From Pseudomonas paraglycinae (GTDB lineage: Bacteria; Pseudomonadota; Gammaproteobacteria; Pseudomonadales; Pseudomonadaceae): a DNA stretch of 64,000 nt. This document shows, piece by piece, positions 53,643 through 63,091 of the stretch. The translations under genes and the position numbers were made by a program. Where the stretch lies: contig NZ_BQHR01000020.1 in the NCBI RefSeq assembly GCF_021601625.1, positions 52,901-116,900 of the forward strand. The letters are read 5' to 3'. Every line of letters begins with the position of its first letter. Within the stretch, counting starts at the first letter, position 1. The notes below the pieces were generated by a model. It was not told where the DNA came from and searched no databases. It saw only the letters and a list, made by a program, of their open reading frames with translations.

Positions 53643-54668
53643 ATGACTGAACAGCGCCCGATTGCGGTCCTGGGAGGCGGAAGTTTCGGTACCGCCGTGG
53701 CCAATCTGTTGGCCGAGAACGGCCATCAAGTCCGGCAGTGGATGCGTGACCCCGAACAGGCCGAGGCCATCCGGATCAATCGCGAGAACCCGCGTTACCT
53801 CAAAGGCATCAAGATTCTGCCGGGCGTGACCGCGGTCACCGACCTGCAGGAAACCCTCGACGCCTGCGATTTGTGTTTCGTCGCGTTGCCGTCCAGCGCG
53901 CTGCGCACGGTTTTGGCGCCTCATGCCGAGCGCCTGAGCGGCAAGATGCTGGTCAGCCTGACTAAGGGCATCGAAGCCCACACCTTCAAACTGATGAGCC
54001 AGATTCTCGAAGAGATCGCCCCGCAGGCACGTATCGGCGTGCTGTCCGGGCCGAACCTTGCGCGGGAAATCGCCGAGCACGCGCTGACTGCCACCGTGGT
54101 TGCCAGTGAAGACGAAGAACTCTGCAAAGCCGTGCAGGCCGCGTTGCATGGCCGCACTTTCCGCGTCTACGCCAGCGCCGACCGTTTCGGCGTGGAATTG
54201 GGCGGCGCACTGAAAAACGTCTACGCGATCATCGCCGGCATGGCGGTGGCGCTGGAAATGGGCGAGAACACCAAGAGCATGCTGATCACCCGCGCCCTGG
54301 CCGAGATGACCCGGTTTGCGGTGAATCAGGGGGCCAACCCTATGACCTTCCTCGGTCTGGCCGGGGTCGGCGATCTGATCGTCACCTGCTCGTCGCCGAA
54401 AAGCCGCAACTACCAGGTCGGTTTCGCCCTTGGTCAGGGCTTGAGCCTCGACGAAGCGGTGTCGCGCCTGGGTGAGGTGGCCGAAGGGGTCAATACCCTG
54501 AAAGTGCTCAAGGCCAAGGCTCAGGAGGTTGGCGTCTACATGCCGCTGGTCGCCGGACTGCATGCAATCCTCTTCGAAGGGCGCACGCTTGAGCAGGTGA
54601 TCGGTCTGCTGATGCGCGCCGAGCCGAAAACCGATGTCGACTTTATTTCCACCAGTGGTTTCAACTGA
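53643..54668 (+). CDS. gpsA: NAD(P)-dependent glycerol-3-phosphate dehydrogenase
   Basis: A 341-residue enzyme that reduces dihydroxyacetone phosphate to sn-glycerol-3-phosphate for phospholipid synthesis. The NAD site is [21 protein letters not shown]. Other family segments are [44 protein letters not shown] with the catalytic Lys, and [21 protein letters not shown]. The ATG at 53643 is chosen because the upstream extension lacks family similarity. It heads a rightward run including sixA. Confidence 0.95.
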   Translation: MTEQRPIAVLGGGSFGTAVANLLAENGHQVRQWMRDPEQAEAIRINRENPRYLKGIKILPGVTAVTDLQETLDACDLCFVALPSSALRTVLAPHAERLSGKMLVSLTKGIEAHTFKLMSQILEEIAPQARIGVLSGPNLAREIAEHALTATVVASEDEELCKAVQAALHGRTFRVYASADRFGVELGGALKNVYAIIAGMAVALEMGENTKSMLITRALAEMTRFAVNQGANPMTFLGLAGVGDLIVTCSSPKSRNYQVGFALGQGLSLDEAVSRLGEVAEGVNTLKVLKAKAQEVGVYMPLVAGLHAILFEGRTLEQVIGLLMRAEPKTDVDFISTSGFN

Positions 54669-54686
54669 TTCAGCAGGGAGCAGGCC

Positions 54687-55034
54687 ATGAACGATCCGAA
54701 AACCGAAGCCAAATATGAATCCATCCTCCTGCGGGTGTTGTGGATGATTGTTTACATCCTGGTCTGGCAGGTGGCGCAGTTCATCCTCGGCGCGGTGGTG
54801 CTGGTGCAGTTGATCTATCGTTTGATCTATGGCGCCCCGAGCGCCAGCCTGATGAATTTCGGCGACAGCCTGAGCCAGTTTCTGGCGCAGATCGGCCGTT
54901 TCGGCAGCTTCCACAGCGACCAGAAACCCTGGCCGTTCGCCGACTGGCCGGCGCCGCGTACGCCGGAAGGTGAAGCGCCACACGTTGTTGCGCCGGCACC
55001 GCATCCGGCCCGGGATGAGGAACCCAAGCTATGA
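54687..55034 (+). CDS. DUF4389 membrane protein
   Basis: A 115-residue protein with two hydrophobic helices near the N-terminus (ILLRVLWMIVYILVWQVAQFILGAVVLVQLIYRLI) and a polar, Pro-rich C-terminal tail. The segment FGDSLSQFLAQIGRF between helices and tail matches DUF4389. Function is unknown. It lies 18 bases after gpsA and overlaps sixA by 4 bases, so all three are probably co-transcribed. Confidence 0.82.
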   Translation: MNDPKTEAKYESILLRVLWMIVYILVWQVAQFILGAVVLVQLIYRLIYGAPSASLMNFGDSLSQFLAQIGRFGSFHSDQKPWPFADWPAPRTPEGEAPHVVAPAPHPARDEEPKL

Positions 55035-55483
55035 AACTCTGGGTATTGCGTCACGGTGAGGCCGAGCCTTATGGCTCGCGCCCCGACTCCGAGCGGGAAC
55101 TGACCGCTCACGGTCGCAAGGAAGTGTTGAGCAGCGCGGCCCGTTTGATGGGCCAGCCGCTGACCGCCATCTACGCCAGCCCGTACCTGCGGGCGCAGCA
55201 GACGGCACAACTGGTGCGCGAAGCCCTCGGCTTCGAGCCGGAGATCCGCACGGTCGAGTGGCTGACCCCGGAAGTTGATCCGGACCGCGTGGCCGAGCAA
55301 CTGGTGTCGGTGAGCAACGTGCTGCTGGTCAGCCACAATCCGCTGGTGGGCAATCTGCTCAGCTACCTGCAACACGGTGCGGGCTACCCACCGGAAAAGG
55401 TCAGTACCGCCGGGCTGGCCGAGCTTGAACACAGCGAGTTGCTGATCGGTTCGATGACGCTCAACAGCCTTAAACATCCCTGA
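55031..55483 (+). CDS. sixA: phosphohistidine phosphatase SixA
   Basis: A 150-residue histidine phosphatase: the catalytic RHG is in KLWVLRHGEAEPYG, with a second histidine in LLVSHNPLVGNLL. It removes phosphate from histidine residues such as Hpt domains; in E. coli it acts on ArcB and on the nitrogen PTS. This is notable beside several kinases in the window, but no direct link is shown. Start ATG overlaps the DUF4389 stop. Confidence 0.93.
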   Translation: MKLWVLRHGEAEPYGSRPDSERELTAHGRKEVLSSAARLMGQPLTAIYASPYLRAQQTAQLVREALGFEPEIRTVEWLTPEVDPDRVAEQLVSVSNVLLVSHNPLVGNLLSYLQHGAGYPPEKVSTAGLAELEHSELLIGSMTLNSLKHP

Positions 55484-55500
55484 AATTTTTTGTACGAAAT

Positions 55501-55528
55501 AGTCAACCAAGCACTTGCTTGGTTGACT
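55501..55528. promoter_or_regulatory. perfect palindrome, candidate TetR-type operator
   Basis: AGTCAACCAAGCA and its exact complement face each other across CT: 13-bp arms, 28 bases in all. It lies 37 bases before the acyl-CoA synthetase start. The ACCAAGCA/TGCTTGGT core is the kind of dyad bound by TetR-family regulators of acyl-CoA genes, but the regulator is not in view. Confidence 0.7.
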
Positions 55529-55564
55529 ACGCTTGCTCCAGACCAAAAAACAGGAGCGAGTCGA

Positions 55565-57220
55565 ATGTCTTCCGCCTTCCGTTTGCCGCTGGACGTGTTT
55601 TACGAACGCGAGGCCCGGCACCCGCGTCAGCGTTTTCTGGTGCAGCCGATCGGCGGCGGGCAGGTCGAGACGCTGACCTGGGCCGACGTCGGCCATCAGG
55701 CCCGCTGCGCCGCGCACTGGTTGCGCTCCCGGGAATTGCCGCAAGGCAGCCACATCGCCCTGATCTCGAAAAACTGCGCGCACTGGATCATCGCCGACCT
55801 GGCAATCTGGATGGCCGGACACGTTTCGGTGCCGCTCTATCCGAACCTCACTGCCGAATCCGTGAATCAGGTGCTTACTCACTCGGAAAGCGTGCTGGCG
55901 TTCATCGGCAAGCTCGATGACTGGCCGGGCATGTCGCCGGGTGTACCGGCTGGCCTGACCACCGTCAGCCTGCCGCTGCATCCGTCGGGTACGTTCGATT
56001 TCAACTGGGACGATGTGCAGCGCAGTTCGCCGATCCAGGACGATCCGCGTCCCGCCGCCGAGCAACTGGCGACGATCATTTACACCTCCGGCACCACCGG
56101 CCTGCCCAAGGGCGTGATGCACAGCTTCGCCAATCTCGGGTTCGCGACGACGCGCGGCACGCAACTGTTCGGTCTCAATGAGAACGACCGGCTGCTGTCG
56201 TATCTGCCGCTGTGTCATGTGGCCGAGCGGATGTTCGTCGAACTGGCGTCGATCTATACCGGGCAGACGGTGTTTTTCGCCGAGAGCCTCGACACCTTCC
56301 TCGACGATCTCAAGCGGGCGCGGCCGACGGCGATGTTCGGTGTGCCGCGGATCTGGACCAAATTCCAGATGGGCGTCTACAGCAAGATCCCGGCGAAACG
56401 CCTGGATTTCCTCCTCGGTCTGCCCTTTATCGGCAAACGCATCGGCCACAAGGTATTGGCCGGATTGGGGCTGGATGCGTTGCGCGTGGCGCTGTCCGGC
56501 GCGGCGCCGGTGCCGCTGACCTTGTTGCGCTGGTATCAGAAACTCGGGCTCGACGTGCTGGAGGTCTACGGCATGACCGAAAGCTGCGGGTATTCGCACA
56601 TCTGCCTGCCGGGGCAATACAAGGAAGGCTGGATCGGCCGGCCATGCCCCGACGTGGAAGTGCGGATCGACGAGTCCGGCGAAGTGCAGGTGCGCAGCCA
56701 GGCGAACATGCTCGGCTATTTCAAGGAACCGCAGAAAACCGCCGAGACCCTCACCGAAGACGGCTTCCTGCGCACCGGCGACAAGGGCGAACAGGACGCC
56801 GAAGGGCGCTTGCGCCTGACCGGGCGGCTCAAGGAAATCTTCAAGACCAGCAAGGGCAAGTACGTCGCCCCGGCGCCGATCGAAAACCGGCTGGCGGTGC
56901 ATTCGCGGATCGAACAAGTCTGCGTGGTCGGCGATGGCCTGAGTGCGCCGCTGGGGTTGTGCGTGCTCTCGGCGGTGGGCCGGGAAGAGCCCCGCGCGCC
57001 GCTGCATTCGAGCCTGGAAAAACTGCTGGAGGAGGTCAACGCCGTGCTCGACAAGCACGAGCGCCTGCGTCGGCTGGTAGTGGTCAAGGACAGCTGGGCG
57101 GTGGAGAACGGCTTCCTCACGCCGACCCTGAAGATCAAACGCAACATCATCGAAGACACCTACGGAGCACGTTTCGAAGAATGGAGCGAGCGCAGCGAGG
57201 CGGTGCTGTGGCAGGATTGA
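55565..57220 (+). CDS. AMP-dependent acyl-CoA synthetase (long-chain type)
   Basis: A 551-residue ligase that activates a carboxylate to its CoA ester. The ATP loop is IIYTSGTTGLPKGVMHSF; further motifs are EVYGMTESCGYSH and RTGDKGEQDAEGRLRLTGRLKEIFKTSKGKYVAPAPIE, where the last Lys-rich part closes the active site. Similarity is to long-chain acyl-CoA synthetases of the FadD/FAA branch. ATG at 55565 with a GGAGCGA site. A strong palindromic operator precedes it and a thioesterase gene follows, so the pair may balance CoA-ester formation and release. Confidence 0.87.
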   Translation: MSSAFRLPLDVFYEREARHPRQRFLVQPIGGGQVETLTWADVGHQARCAAHWLRSRELPQGSHIALISKNCAHWIIADLAIWMAGHVSVPLYPNLTAESVNQVLTHSESVLAFIGKLDDWPGMSPGVPAGLTTVSLPLHPSGTFDFNWDDVQRSSPIQDDPRPAAEQLATIIYTSGTTGLPKGVMHSFANLGFATTRGTQLFGLNENDRLLSYLPLCHVAERMFVELASIYTGQTVFFAESLDTFLDDLKRARPTAMFGVPRIWTKFQMGVYSKIPAKRLDFLLGLPFIGKRIGHKVLAGLGLDALRVALSGAAPVPLTLLRWYQKLGLDVLEVYGMTESCGYSHICLPGQYKEGWIGRPCPDVEVRIDESGEVQVRSQANMLGYFKEPQKTAETLTEDGFLRTGDKGEQDAEGRLRLTGRLKEIFKTSKGKYVAPAPIENRLAVHSRIEQVCVVGDGLSAPLGLCVLSAVGREEPRAPLHSSLEKLLEEVNAVLDKHERLRRLVVVKDSWAVENGFLTPTLKIKRNIIEDTYGARFEEWSERSEAVLWQD

Positions 57221-57251
57221 GCGTCGATCAAAACAACAAAGGAAGCCTGCG

Positions 57252-57695
57252 ATGACCTTGTGGCGCACCACTCCGAACATCGAGCAGTTGAACGCAATCC
57301 AGAAAAACACCATCGGCGAAGTGCTGGACATCCGCTTCGAGTCCTTCGACGAAGAATCGCTGACGGCCAGCATGGTCATCGACCATCGCACCCATCAGCC
57401 TTACGGCCTGCTGCACGGCGGCGCCTCGGTGGTGCTGGCCGAGAGCGTCGGCTCGATGGCCAGTTACCTGTGCATCGACGCCAGCAAGTTCTATTGCGTG
57501 GGCCTGGAAATCAACGCCAACCACTTGCGCGGCCTGCGCAGCGGACGGGTGACGGCGGTGGCCAAACCGATTCACATCGGCCGCACCACCCACGTCTGGG
57601 ACATCCGTCTGACCAGCGATGAAGGCAAGGCCAGTTGCGTGTCGCGCCTGACCATGGCGGTTGTTCCACTTGGGGAACAACCGCCGGCGCGTTGA
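57252..57695 (+). CDS. hotdog-fold acyl-CoA thioesterase
   Basis: A 147-residue PaaI/YdiI-type thioesterase. The active region is YGLLHGGASVVLAESVGSMA, the helix containing the catalytic acidic residue. It hydrolyses acyl- or aryl-CoA esters; the in vivo substrate is unknown. It follows the acyl-CoA synthetase by 31 bases on the same strand, so both are likely in one operon. Confidence 0.88.
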   Translation: MTLWRTTPNIEQLNAIQKNTIGEVLDIRFESFDEESLTASMVIDHRTHQPYGLLHGGASVVLAESVGSMASYLCIDASKFYCVGLEINANHLRGLRSGRVTAVAKPIHIGRTTHVWDIRLTSDEGKASCVSRLTMAVVPLGEQPPAR

Positions 57696-57813
57696 TGGCC
57701 GAAGCGTCATAGCCCTGACCGGACTGTCATCATTCCTGGCAGTTACGGTCATTGCTGAAGGACGCGGTCTTACGGACAATCAACGCCTGTTTTCCGCTCA
57801 TGGATTTGCCGGT

Positions 57814-58620
57814 ATGTCGCAACCGATCTTCTTCGCCCACGCCAATGGTTTCCCTTCGGGTACCTACGGCAAACTGTTCGCGGCGCTGGCGCCCGAGTAC
57901 CGGGTCGCGCATCTGGAACAACACGCCCATGACCCGCGTTTCCCGGCGGGTGACAACTGGTACCACCTGGTCGACGAACTCATCCATCACCTGCAACAGC
58001 AAGATGAGCCGGTGTGGGGCGTCGGCCATTCCTTCGGCGGCATGTTGCATTTGCACGCTGCACTGCGTTGCCCTGAACTGTATCGGGGCGTGGTGATGCT
58101 CGACTCGCCGGTGCTGACCCGCACCGATCAATGGGTGATCCGCGCCGCCAAGCGCTTTGGTTTCATCGACAAACTGACCCCGGCCGGTCGCACGCTGGGA
58201 CGCCGCGAAGAGTTTGCCGATCTGGACAGCGCCCGAGGTTATTTTGCCGGCAAAACCCTGTTCCGCAGCTTTGATCCGGAATGTTTCGATGCCTACTTGC
58301 AGCACGGCCTGCACAAGGTCGGCGACAAGTTGCGCCTGCGCTTCGATCCTGCGACCGAGATCAGCATCTATCGCGGCGTGCCGCACACCAGTCCTGCGCA
58401 TACCCGGCAATTGAAAGTGCCGCTGGCGGTGGTACGTGGACACAAGAGCCGCGTGGTGATGAACCACCACACCCGCTTCGTCGGACGCCTGCCTCAGGGC
58501 GAGGCGCTGACCGTGCCCGGCGGGCACATGTTTCCGCTTGAGCGCCCGCAGGACACCGCGCAATTACTGAAAAACCTGTTCGATCGCTGGGAGCGTCGGC
58601 AAGACAAGGATTGCGCATGA
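57814..58620 (+). CDS. alpha/beta hydrolase
   Basis: A 268-residue cytoplasmic hydrolase. The oxyanion segment is IFFAHANGFPSGTY, the nucleophile elbow WGVGHSFGGMLHLHAAL (G-x-S-x-G) and the catalytic His GGHMFPLERPQD. It is related to the PA1621-type proteins next to a second hydrolase gene. The ATG at 57814 was chosen because it aligns with the start of the fold. The next gene overlaps by 4 bases. Substrate unknown. Confidence 0.85.
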   Translation: MSQPIFFAHANGFPSGTYGKLFAALAPEYRVAHLEQHAHDPRFPAGDNWYHLVDELIHHLQQQDEPVWGVGHSFGGMLHLHAALRCPELYRGVVMLDSPVLTRTDQWVIRAAKRFGFIDKLTPAGRTLGRREEFADLDSARGYFAGKTLFRSFDPECFDAYLQHGLHKVGDKLRLRFDPATEISIYRGVPHTSPAHTRQLKVPLAVVRGHKSRVVMNHHTRFVGRLPQGEALTVPGGHMFPLERPQDTAQLLKNLFDRWERRQDKDCA

Positions 58621-59471
58621 ACCCCGGCGTCGAAGAAGTGCGCCTGAGCCTGCCGCATATCGAACTGGCAGCGCACCTGTTCGGCCCGGAAGACGGGTTA
58701 CCGGTGATCGCCCTGCACGGCTGGCTGGACAACGCCAACAGCTTCGCGCGCCTGGCGCCGAAGCTCAAAGGCTTGCGCATCGTCGCGCTGGACATGGCCG
58801 GCCACGGACATTCCGGGCACCGGCCGAACGGCGCCGGTTACGCACTGTGGGATTACGCCCATGATGTGCTGCAGGTCGCCGAGCAACTGGGCTGGAAACG
58901 TTTCGGGTTGCTCGGGCATTCCATGGGCGCCATTGTTTCGCTGGTGTTGGCCGGGTCGTTGCCCGAACGCATCACCCATCTGGCGTTAATCGACGGGGTT
59001 ATTCCTCCTACCGACAAAGGCGAAAATGCCGCCGAGCGCATGGGCATGGCCTTACAGGCGCAGCTCGATCTTCGGGGAAAGCGCAAACCGGTCTACAACA
59101 CCCTTGACCGGGCGATCGAAGCACGGATGAAAGGGCTTGTGGCGGTCAGTCGCGAAGCCGCCGAACTGCTGGCCCAGCGCGGTCTGATGCCGGTGCCCGG
59201 CGGTTACACCTGGCGCACCGACAACCGCCTGACTTTGCCTTCGCCGCTGCGTCTGACCCAGGAACAGGCGATGGCGTTCGTGCAGCGCATTGCCTGCCCC
59301 GCACAATTGGTGGTCGCCGCCGATGGCATGCTGGCCAAACATCCGGAGCTGCTGGAACGTCTACCCTTTGACCGGGAACAGCTGCCGGGCGGGCACCATC
59401 TGCACCTTAACAATGAGGCCGGGGCCGACCTTGTCGCAGACTGTTTCAATCGGTTCTTCGCCATTCCTTGA
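58617..59471 (+). CDS. alpha/beta hydrolase
   Basis: A 284-residue hydrolase. Motifs are IALHGWLDNANSFARLAP (oxyanion), VALDMAGHGHSGHRP, the nucleophile GLLGHSMGAIVSLVLAG (G-x-S-x-G) and the C-terminal His in LPGGHHLHLNNE. The pattern is close to human SERHL-like and bacterial esterases. ATGA overlap with the previous hydrolase suggests coupled translation of two paralogous-looking but distinct enzymes. Substrate unknown. Confidence 0.85.
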   Translation: MNPGVEEVRLSLPHIELAAHLFGPEDGLPVIALHGWLDNANSFARLAPKLKGLRIVALDMAGHGHSGHRPNGAGYALWDYAHDVLQVAEQLGWKRFGLLGHSMGAIVSLVLAGSLPERITHLALIDGVIPPTDKGENAAERMGMALQAQLDLRGKRKPVYNTLDRAIEARMKGLVAVSREAAELLAQRGLMPVPGGYTWRTDNRLTLPSPLRLTQEQAMAFVQRIACPAQLVVAADGMLAKHPELLERLPFDREQLPGGHHLHLNNEAGADLVADCFNRFFAIP

Positions 59472-59586
59472 CTTGCTCCCGGCAACTGTCGAGGCTGGGC
59501 AGGTTGAAATGGGAGACAACCAAGATGGATTTCTACACCGCTGCGACTTCGAACTGCCCTCAAGGCACCCAGGCCATGCCCCTGCG

Positions 59587-60405
59587 ATGAGCCTGTCCAT
59601 GCGATCTATCAGTCTGCTGGCGCTGTGCTGTTTCAGTCCCTTTCTATTCGCTGCCGACCTGCCGGGCAGTCAGGACCTGCCGATCGTGCCGCGTCTGGCC
59701 GATGCGCAGATCGTCGACTATCGCCCCGCCGTGGAGCTGGAGCGGATCTACCCGCTCGGCTCGATCCGCAAGATCAGCGGCCAGTTGCGTTTTGACGGCC
59801 AGATCAGCGCCCGGGGGCAAACCACCTCGGCGACCTACGAATTGCCACCGGAACATTCCGCCACCGAAGCCTTCACTCTCGCTCGCGAAGCCCTGCAAAA
59901 GCAGGATGCCCAGCTGTTGTTCTGGTGCCAGGCCCGGGATTGCGGCGAGAGCAGCCTGTGGGCCAACGAGGTGTTCGGCAATGCCAAGCTGTACGGTGCC
60001 GACGAGCAGCAGGCCTATCTGCTGCTGAGGCTCGCGGCCCCGCGCGACAACACGCTGGTGGCGCTGTACAGCATCACCCGCGGCAATCGCAAAGCTTATC
60101 TGCACGTTGAACAGTTTGAAGCACTGGCACCGCTCGGTGAGCTGCTGCCGACCTCGGCCACGCTGTTGCGGGAACTGAAAAGCACCGGCGAACTGGATTT
60201 TCCAAAACTGGCCGGCGATCCGGATGACACCTGGCTGCGCTTGCTGTCCCGTGGCCTGAACCTCGACACCACCTTGCGGGTGACGGTGTCCGGGCCCAAG
60301 GCCGAGGCCTGGCGGCAGGCGCTGATCGGGCAGGGCGTGCGCGCCGCGCGAATGGAAACCGGCAGTGTCGATGGCGAAGGTCTGCGCATCGATCTGTTGC
60401 GATAA
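59587..60405 (+). CDS. DUF4892 exported protein
   Basis: A 272-residue protein with a signal peptide (MRSISLLALCCFSPFLFAAD, cleavage near residue 22), so periplasmic. The mature part contains RKISGQLRFDGQISARGQTTSATYE, LLFWCQARDCGESSLWANEVF and a C-terminal alpha/beta region, matching DUF4892. The two cysteines in CQARDCGES could form a disulfide. In Pseudomonas it is found near the hydrolase pair, as here. Start ATG at 59587; a short gene-free interval precedes it. Function is unknown. Confidence 0.78.
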   Translation: MSLSMRSISLLALCCFSPFLFAADLPGSQDLPIVPRLADAQIVDYRPAVELERIYPLGSIRKISGQLRFDGQISARGQTTSATYELPPEHSATEAFTLAREALQKQDAQLLFWCQARDCGESSLWANEVFGNAKLYGADEQQAYLLLRLAAPRDNTLVALYSITRGNRKAYLHVEQFEALAPLGELLPTSATLLRELKSTGELDFPKLAGDPDDTWLRLLSRGLNLDTTLRVTVSGPKAEAWRQALIGQGVRAARMETGSVDGEGLRIDLLR

Positions 60406-60475
60406 GGTGTCTTTGGCGGACACGCTCGACGTGTTCGCCTACTCTTTGCCTGACTGATTTTTTTCGAGATTTCAC

Positions 60476-61516
60476 ATGCCCAATAATGATCGTCTGCTTG
60501 TGCAGATCCTGTTGCTGGTGCTGTTTGGTGCCAGTTTCTGGGTGATGGCGCCGTTCTGGTCGGCGCTGTTCTGGGGCGCGGTGCTGGCGTTTGCCAGTTG
60601 GCCGCTGATGCGCTTGCTGACCCGCTGGCTCAACGGCCGGGAATCCCTCGCGGCGCTGCTGCTGACGCTGGGCTGGATGTTGCTGGTGGCGGGGCCGCTG
60701 GTGTGGCTGGGCTTCAATCTGGCCGATCATGTGCGTGATGCCACGGCGTTCATTAAGGATGTGCAGGTCGACGGACTGCCCGAAGCGCCGAGCTGGCTGG
60801 GTGGCGTGCCGGTGGTGGGCGAACGGCTTGTCGGGATCTGGAACAGCATCGATCAGCAGGGCGCGGCCCTGATGGTGGCGGTCAAGCCTTATCTGGGGCA
60901 GGTCGGCAACTGGTTGCTGGCGCGCAGTGCGCAGATCGGCAGCGGGATTCTCGAACTGACCCTGAGCATTGTCTTCGTGTTCTTTTTCTACCGCGACGGG
61001 CCGCGATTGGCGGCGTTCGTGCACAGTCTGCTGGAGCGCCTGATCGGTGACCGGGCCGGGTACTACATCGATCTGGTGGCCGGTACGGTGCAGCGGGTGG
61101 TCAACGGGGTGATCGGTACGGCGGCGGCGCAAGCGGTGCTGGCGCTGATCGGGTTCCTGATTGCGGGGGTGCCGGGGGCGCTGGTGCTGGGGATCGTGAC
61201 GTTCCTGCTCAGTCTGATTCCGATGGGGCCGCCGCTGGTGTGGATTCCGGCCACGGCTTGGCTGGCCTGGAAGGGCGAGTACGGGATGGCGGTGTTTCTC
61301 GGGATCTGGGGGACGTTCATCATCAGTGGCGTGGATAACGTGCTCAAGCCGTATCTGATCAGCCGGGGTGGGAATCTGCCGTTGGTGATTGTGTTGCTTG
61401 GGGTGTTTGGCGGGTTGATTGCGTTTGGGTTTATCGGGTTGTTTATTGGGCCTACGCTTTTGGCTGTTGCTTATAGTTTGTTGACGGATTGGAGTAAGAG
61501 TCAGGCTCGGGTTTGA
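60476..61516 (+). CDS. AI-2E family transporter (PerM/YdiK type)
   Basis: A 346-residue inner-membrane protein with eight hydrophobic segments in the AI-2E pattern: two pairs near the N-terminus (LLVQILLLVLFGASFWVMAP, AALLLTLGWMLLVAGPLVW), a long loop, then helices around 165-330 with VGTVQRVVNGVIGTAA, GPPLVWIPATAWL and GNLPLVIVLLGVFGGLIAFG. Despite the family name most members are not shown to move autoinducer 2. No terminator was seen directly after it; a repeat region follows. Confidence 0.85.
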   Translation: MPNNDRLLVQILLLVLFGASFWVMAPFWSALFWGAVLAFASWPLMRLLTRWLNGRESLAALLLTLGWMLLVAGPLVWLGFNLADHVRDATAFIKDVQVDGLPEAPSWLGGVPVVGERLVGIWNSIDQQGAALMVAVKPYLGQVGNWLLARSAQIGSGILELTLSIVFVFFFYRDGPRLAAFVHSLLERLIGDRAGYYIDLVAGTVQRVVNGVIGTAAAQAVLALIGFLIAGVPGALVLGIVTFLLSLIPMGPPLVWIPATAWLAWKGEYGMAVFLGIWGTFIISGVDNVLKPYLISRGGNLPLVIVLLGVFGGLIAFGFIGLFIGPTLLAVAYSLLTDWSKSQARV

Positions 61517-61564
61517 GGCTTTTGACTTGGCGGCCTTTGGGCCGACCAGGCTCTTTGGGATTGG

Positions 61565-61881
61565 GTGAATATCCGTTTCTTCGGGTGTTGCCGTTGGCGG
61601 TTTCGCTTTTACAGCGACTCCCTTTGGCAAACGCCCCAAAGGAAGCAAAGGTCTTGGCCCCTGCGTTCGGCGCCTCGCTGTGGCTCGGCGTTCCTTCGCT
61701 CCGGGATTCATCCGGGGGCATCGCCTACGGTTTGCTTCGCTGCACCTCCTCTCGATGCATGCGGCTGCGCCGCACGGTCGCTGCGCTCCCACCCCCGGAT
61801 AAATCCCTCCACTCAGCCTTCCGATGGGGCCGGCACGTCAAAAGCGGTACTCGAGCTAACGCTCATTGTGTTGAGTGGTGG
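61565..61881. repeat. long interspersed repeat, copy 2
   Basis: The same-orientation partner of 11250-11567, with 144 bases (61702-61845) read as identical. Downstream, 61950-62021 carries one copy of the TTTCACGTCGG.../AGGGTGAGG palindromic module also found beside copy 1. The rest of the 607-base gene-free interval to 62123 shows nothing else recognisable. Confidence 0.85.
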
Positions 61882-62123
61882 GAGGCCAAAGCCAAAGCGA
61901 AAGCAGGAGTGGGGTTGTATGTGCTTTGAAACCTGAGTTCACCTCGGTATTTCACGTCGGTGTAGTTCGCTTAAACACCTCGGTCAGTCCCCTCTCCCTC
62001 TGGGAGAGGGCTAGGGTGAGGGCCGCTTTGATGACACACCGCAGAGCCAAAGCAAACCACTCACCCAGCCAGAGTTAATCGCCCCTCAAGTCTTGACCCG
62101 AGAGCGATCCTCTTCACCCAGTC

Positions 62124-62981
62124 TCAAGTCGCCACATTCAAATACTTGCCCACCGACGCGGTGCTTTCTAGCGAGTACTGCTTGCTCAGATTGGCAATCA
62201 TGCGGTTCAGCGCTTCGGTTGTGGTTTGAGTATTGCTGGCAGTTTGTTCGTCATCCGGGCGTTCGCGACCTGCATGCAGTGCAGCTTTCAGTTCGTCGCT
62301 GCTGACGCCTCCGCTGCTGTCGCTGTCCAGAACATTGAGCAGGGCGGTGGCGGTGTCGGTGTTGTTTGAGGAGGTGCTGTCGCTGGTCTGCAACGCGCTG
62401 TTCAGTTCGGTGGCGGTAACCGTGCCGTCGCCGTCTGCATCGAGTTGGCTGAATAGTTCGTCGCTGGAGGCTTGCGGCGGTGGGGGTGGCGGTGGGGTGA
62501 GGCTGGCGGCGAGTTCGTCCTGGCTGACGACGCCGTCTTCGTTTTTGTCCAGGGCGGAGAAGATTTTGCTGCTGTCGGCGGTGCTGCCGGCGCTGGTCAG
62601 GCCGTTGCTCAGTTCGTCGCTGCTGATGGCGCCGTCGCCGTCGGCGTCGAGGGCGCTGATGAGGGGGTCGGCGAGTTCGGTGTTGGGGGCCTGGTCTCCC
62701 GGTGGTGGCGGGGGTGGGGCCATGGCGGTCATTTCTTCGGCGCTGAGGCTGCCGCTGGCGTCGCTGTCCAGATCGCCGAATTGTTTGCTCAGGCTGACCA
62801 GCAGGCCGTCGTTGGACTTCTGCGACAGGGCGCTGCCGAGTTCGTCCTGATCCACCGCGCCGTCGCCGTTGCTGTCGAGTTTGGCGAACAGTTCCTTTTG
62901 CAGTTGCTGGCTGCGGGCGTTTTGGGTGGAGGTGCTGCTGGTGCTGGTATAGCTCGTGTAGTTGCTGACGCTACCGATCAT
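62124..62981 (-). CDS. six-EF-hand calcium-binding protein with poly-proline linkers
   Basis: A 285-residue, Ser/Thr-rich protein with six EF-hand loops at about residues 36-47, 72-83, 112-123, 145-156, 181-192 and 219-230 (for example DSNGDGAVDQDE, DADGDGAISSDE, DADGDGTVTATE). They form three pairs separated by runs of six to seven prolines. The N-terminal 20 residues are Ser/Thr-rich without a classical signal peptide. Similar proteins are labelled XopAW-like type III effectors, but no secretion evidence is here. The start at 62981 has an AGGAG site 8 bases upstream. Confidence 0.85.
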   Translation of the reverse strand: MIGSVSNYTSYTSTSSTSTQNARSQQLQKELFAKLDSNGDGAVDQDELGSALSQKSNDGLLVSLSKQFGDLDSDASGSLSAEEMTAMAPPPPPPGDQAPNTELADPLISALDADGDGAISSDELSNGLTSAGSTADSSKIFSALDKNEDGVVSQDELAASLTPPPPPPPQASSDELFSQLDADGDGTVTATELNSALQTSDSTSSNNTDTATALLNVLDSDSSGGVSSDELKAALHAGRERPDDEQTASNTQTTTEALNRMIANLSKQYSLESTASVGKYLNVAT

Positions 62982-63091
62982 CGGGCTCACTCCTTGGACT
63001 GGAAAACCGGTGGGTGTACCGGCTTATGCAGCCTCCAGTCGCAAGGTGTCGTGGGTATGTGAAGTTTGTACCGACCGGTACACAGTCGGGA

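Noticed and set aside
54827-57391. An 854-codon frame running across three rightward genes
   Set aside because: It spans sixA and the acyl-CoA synthetase on the other strand and has no domain; a composition artefact.
60074-61792. A leftward 572-codon frame entering the long repeat, matching a similar frame at 9845-11476
   Set aside because: The shared protein-like start comes only from the repeat DNA; each frame then continues as antisense of an unrelated gene, so there is no conserved gene.
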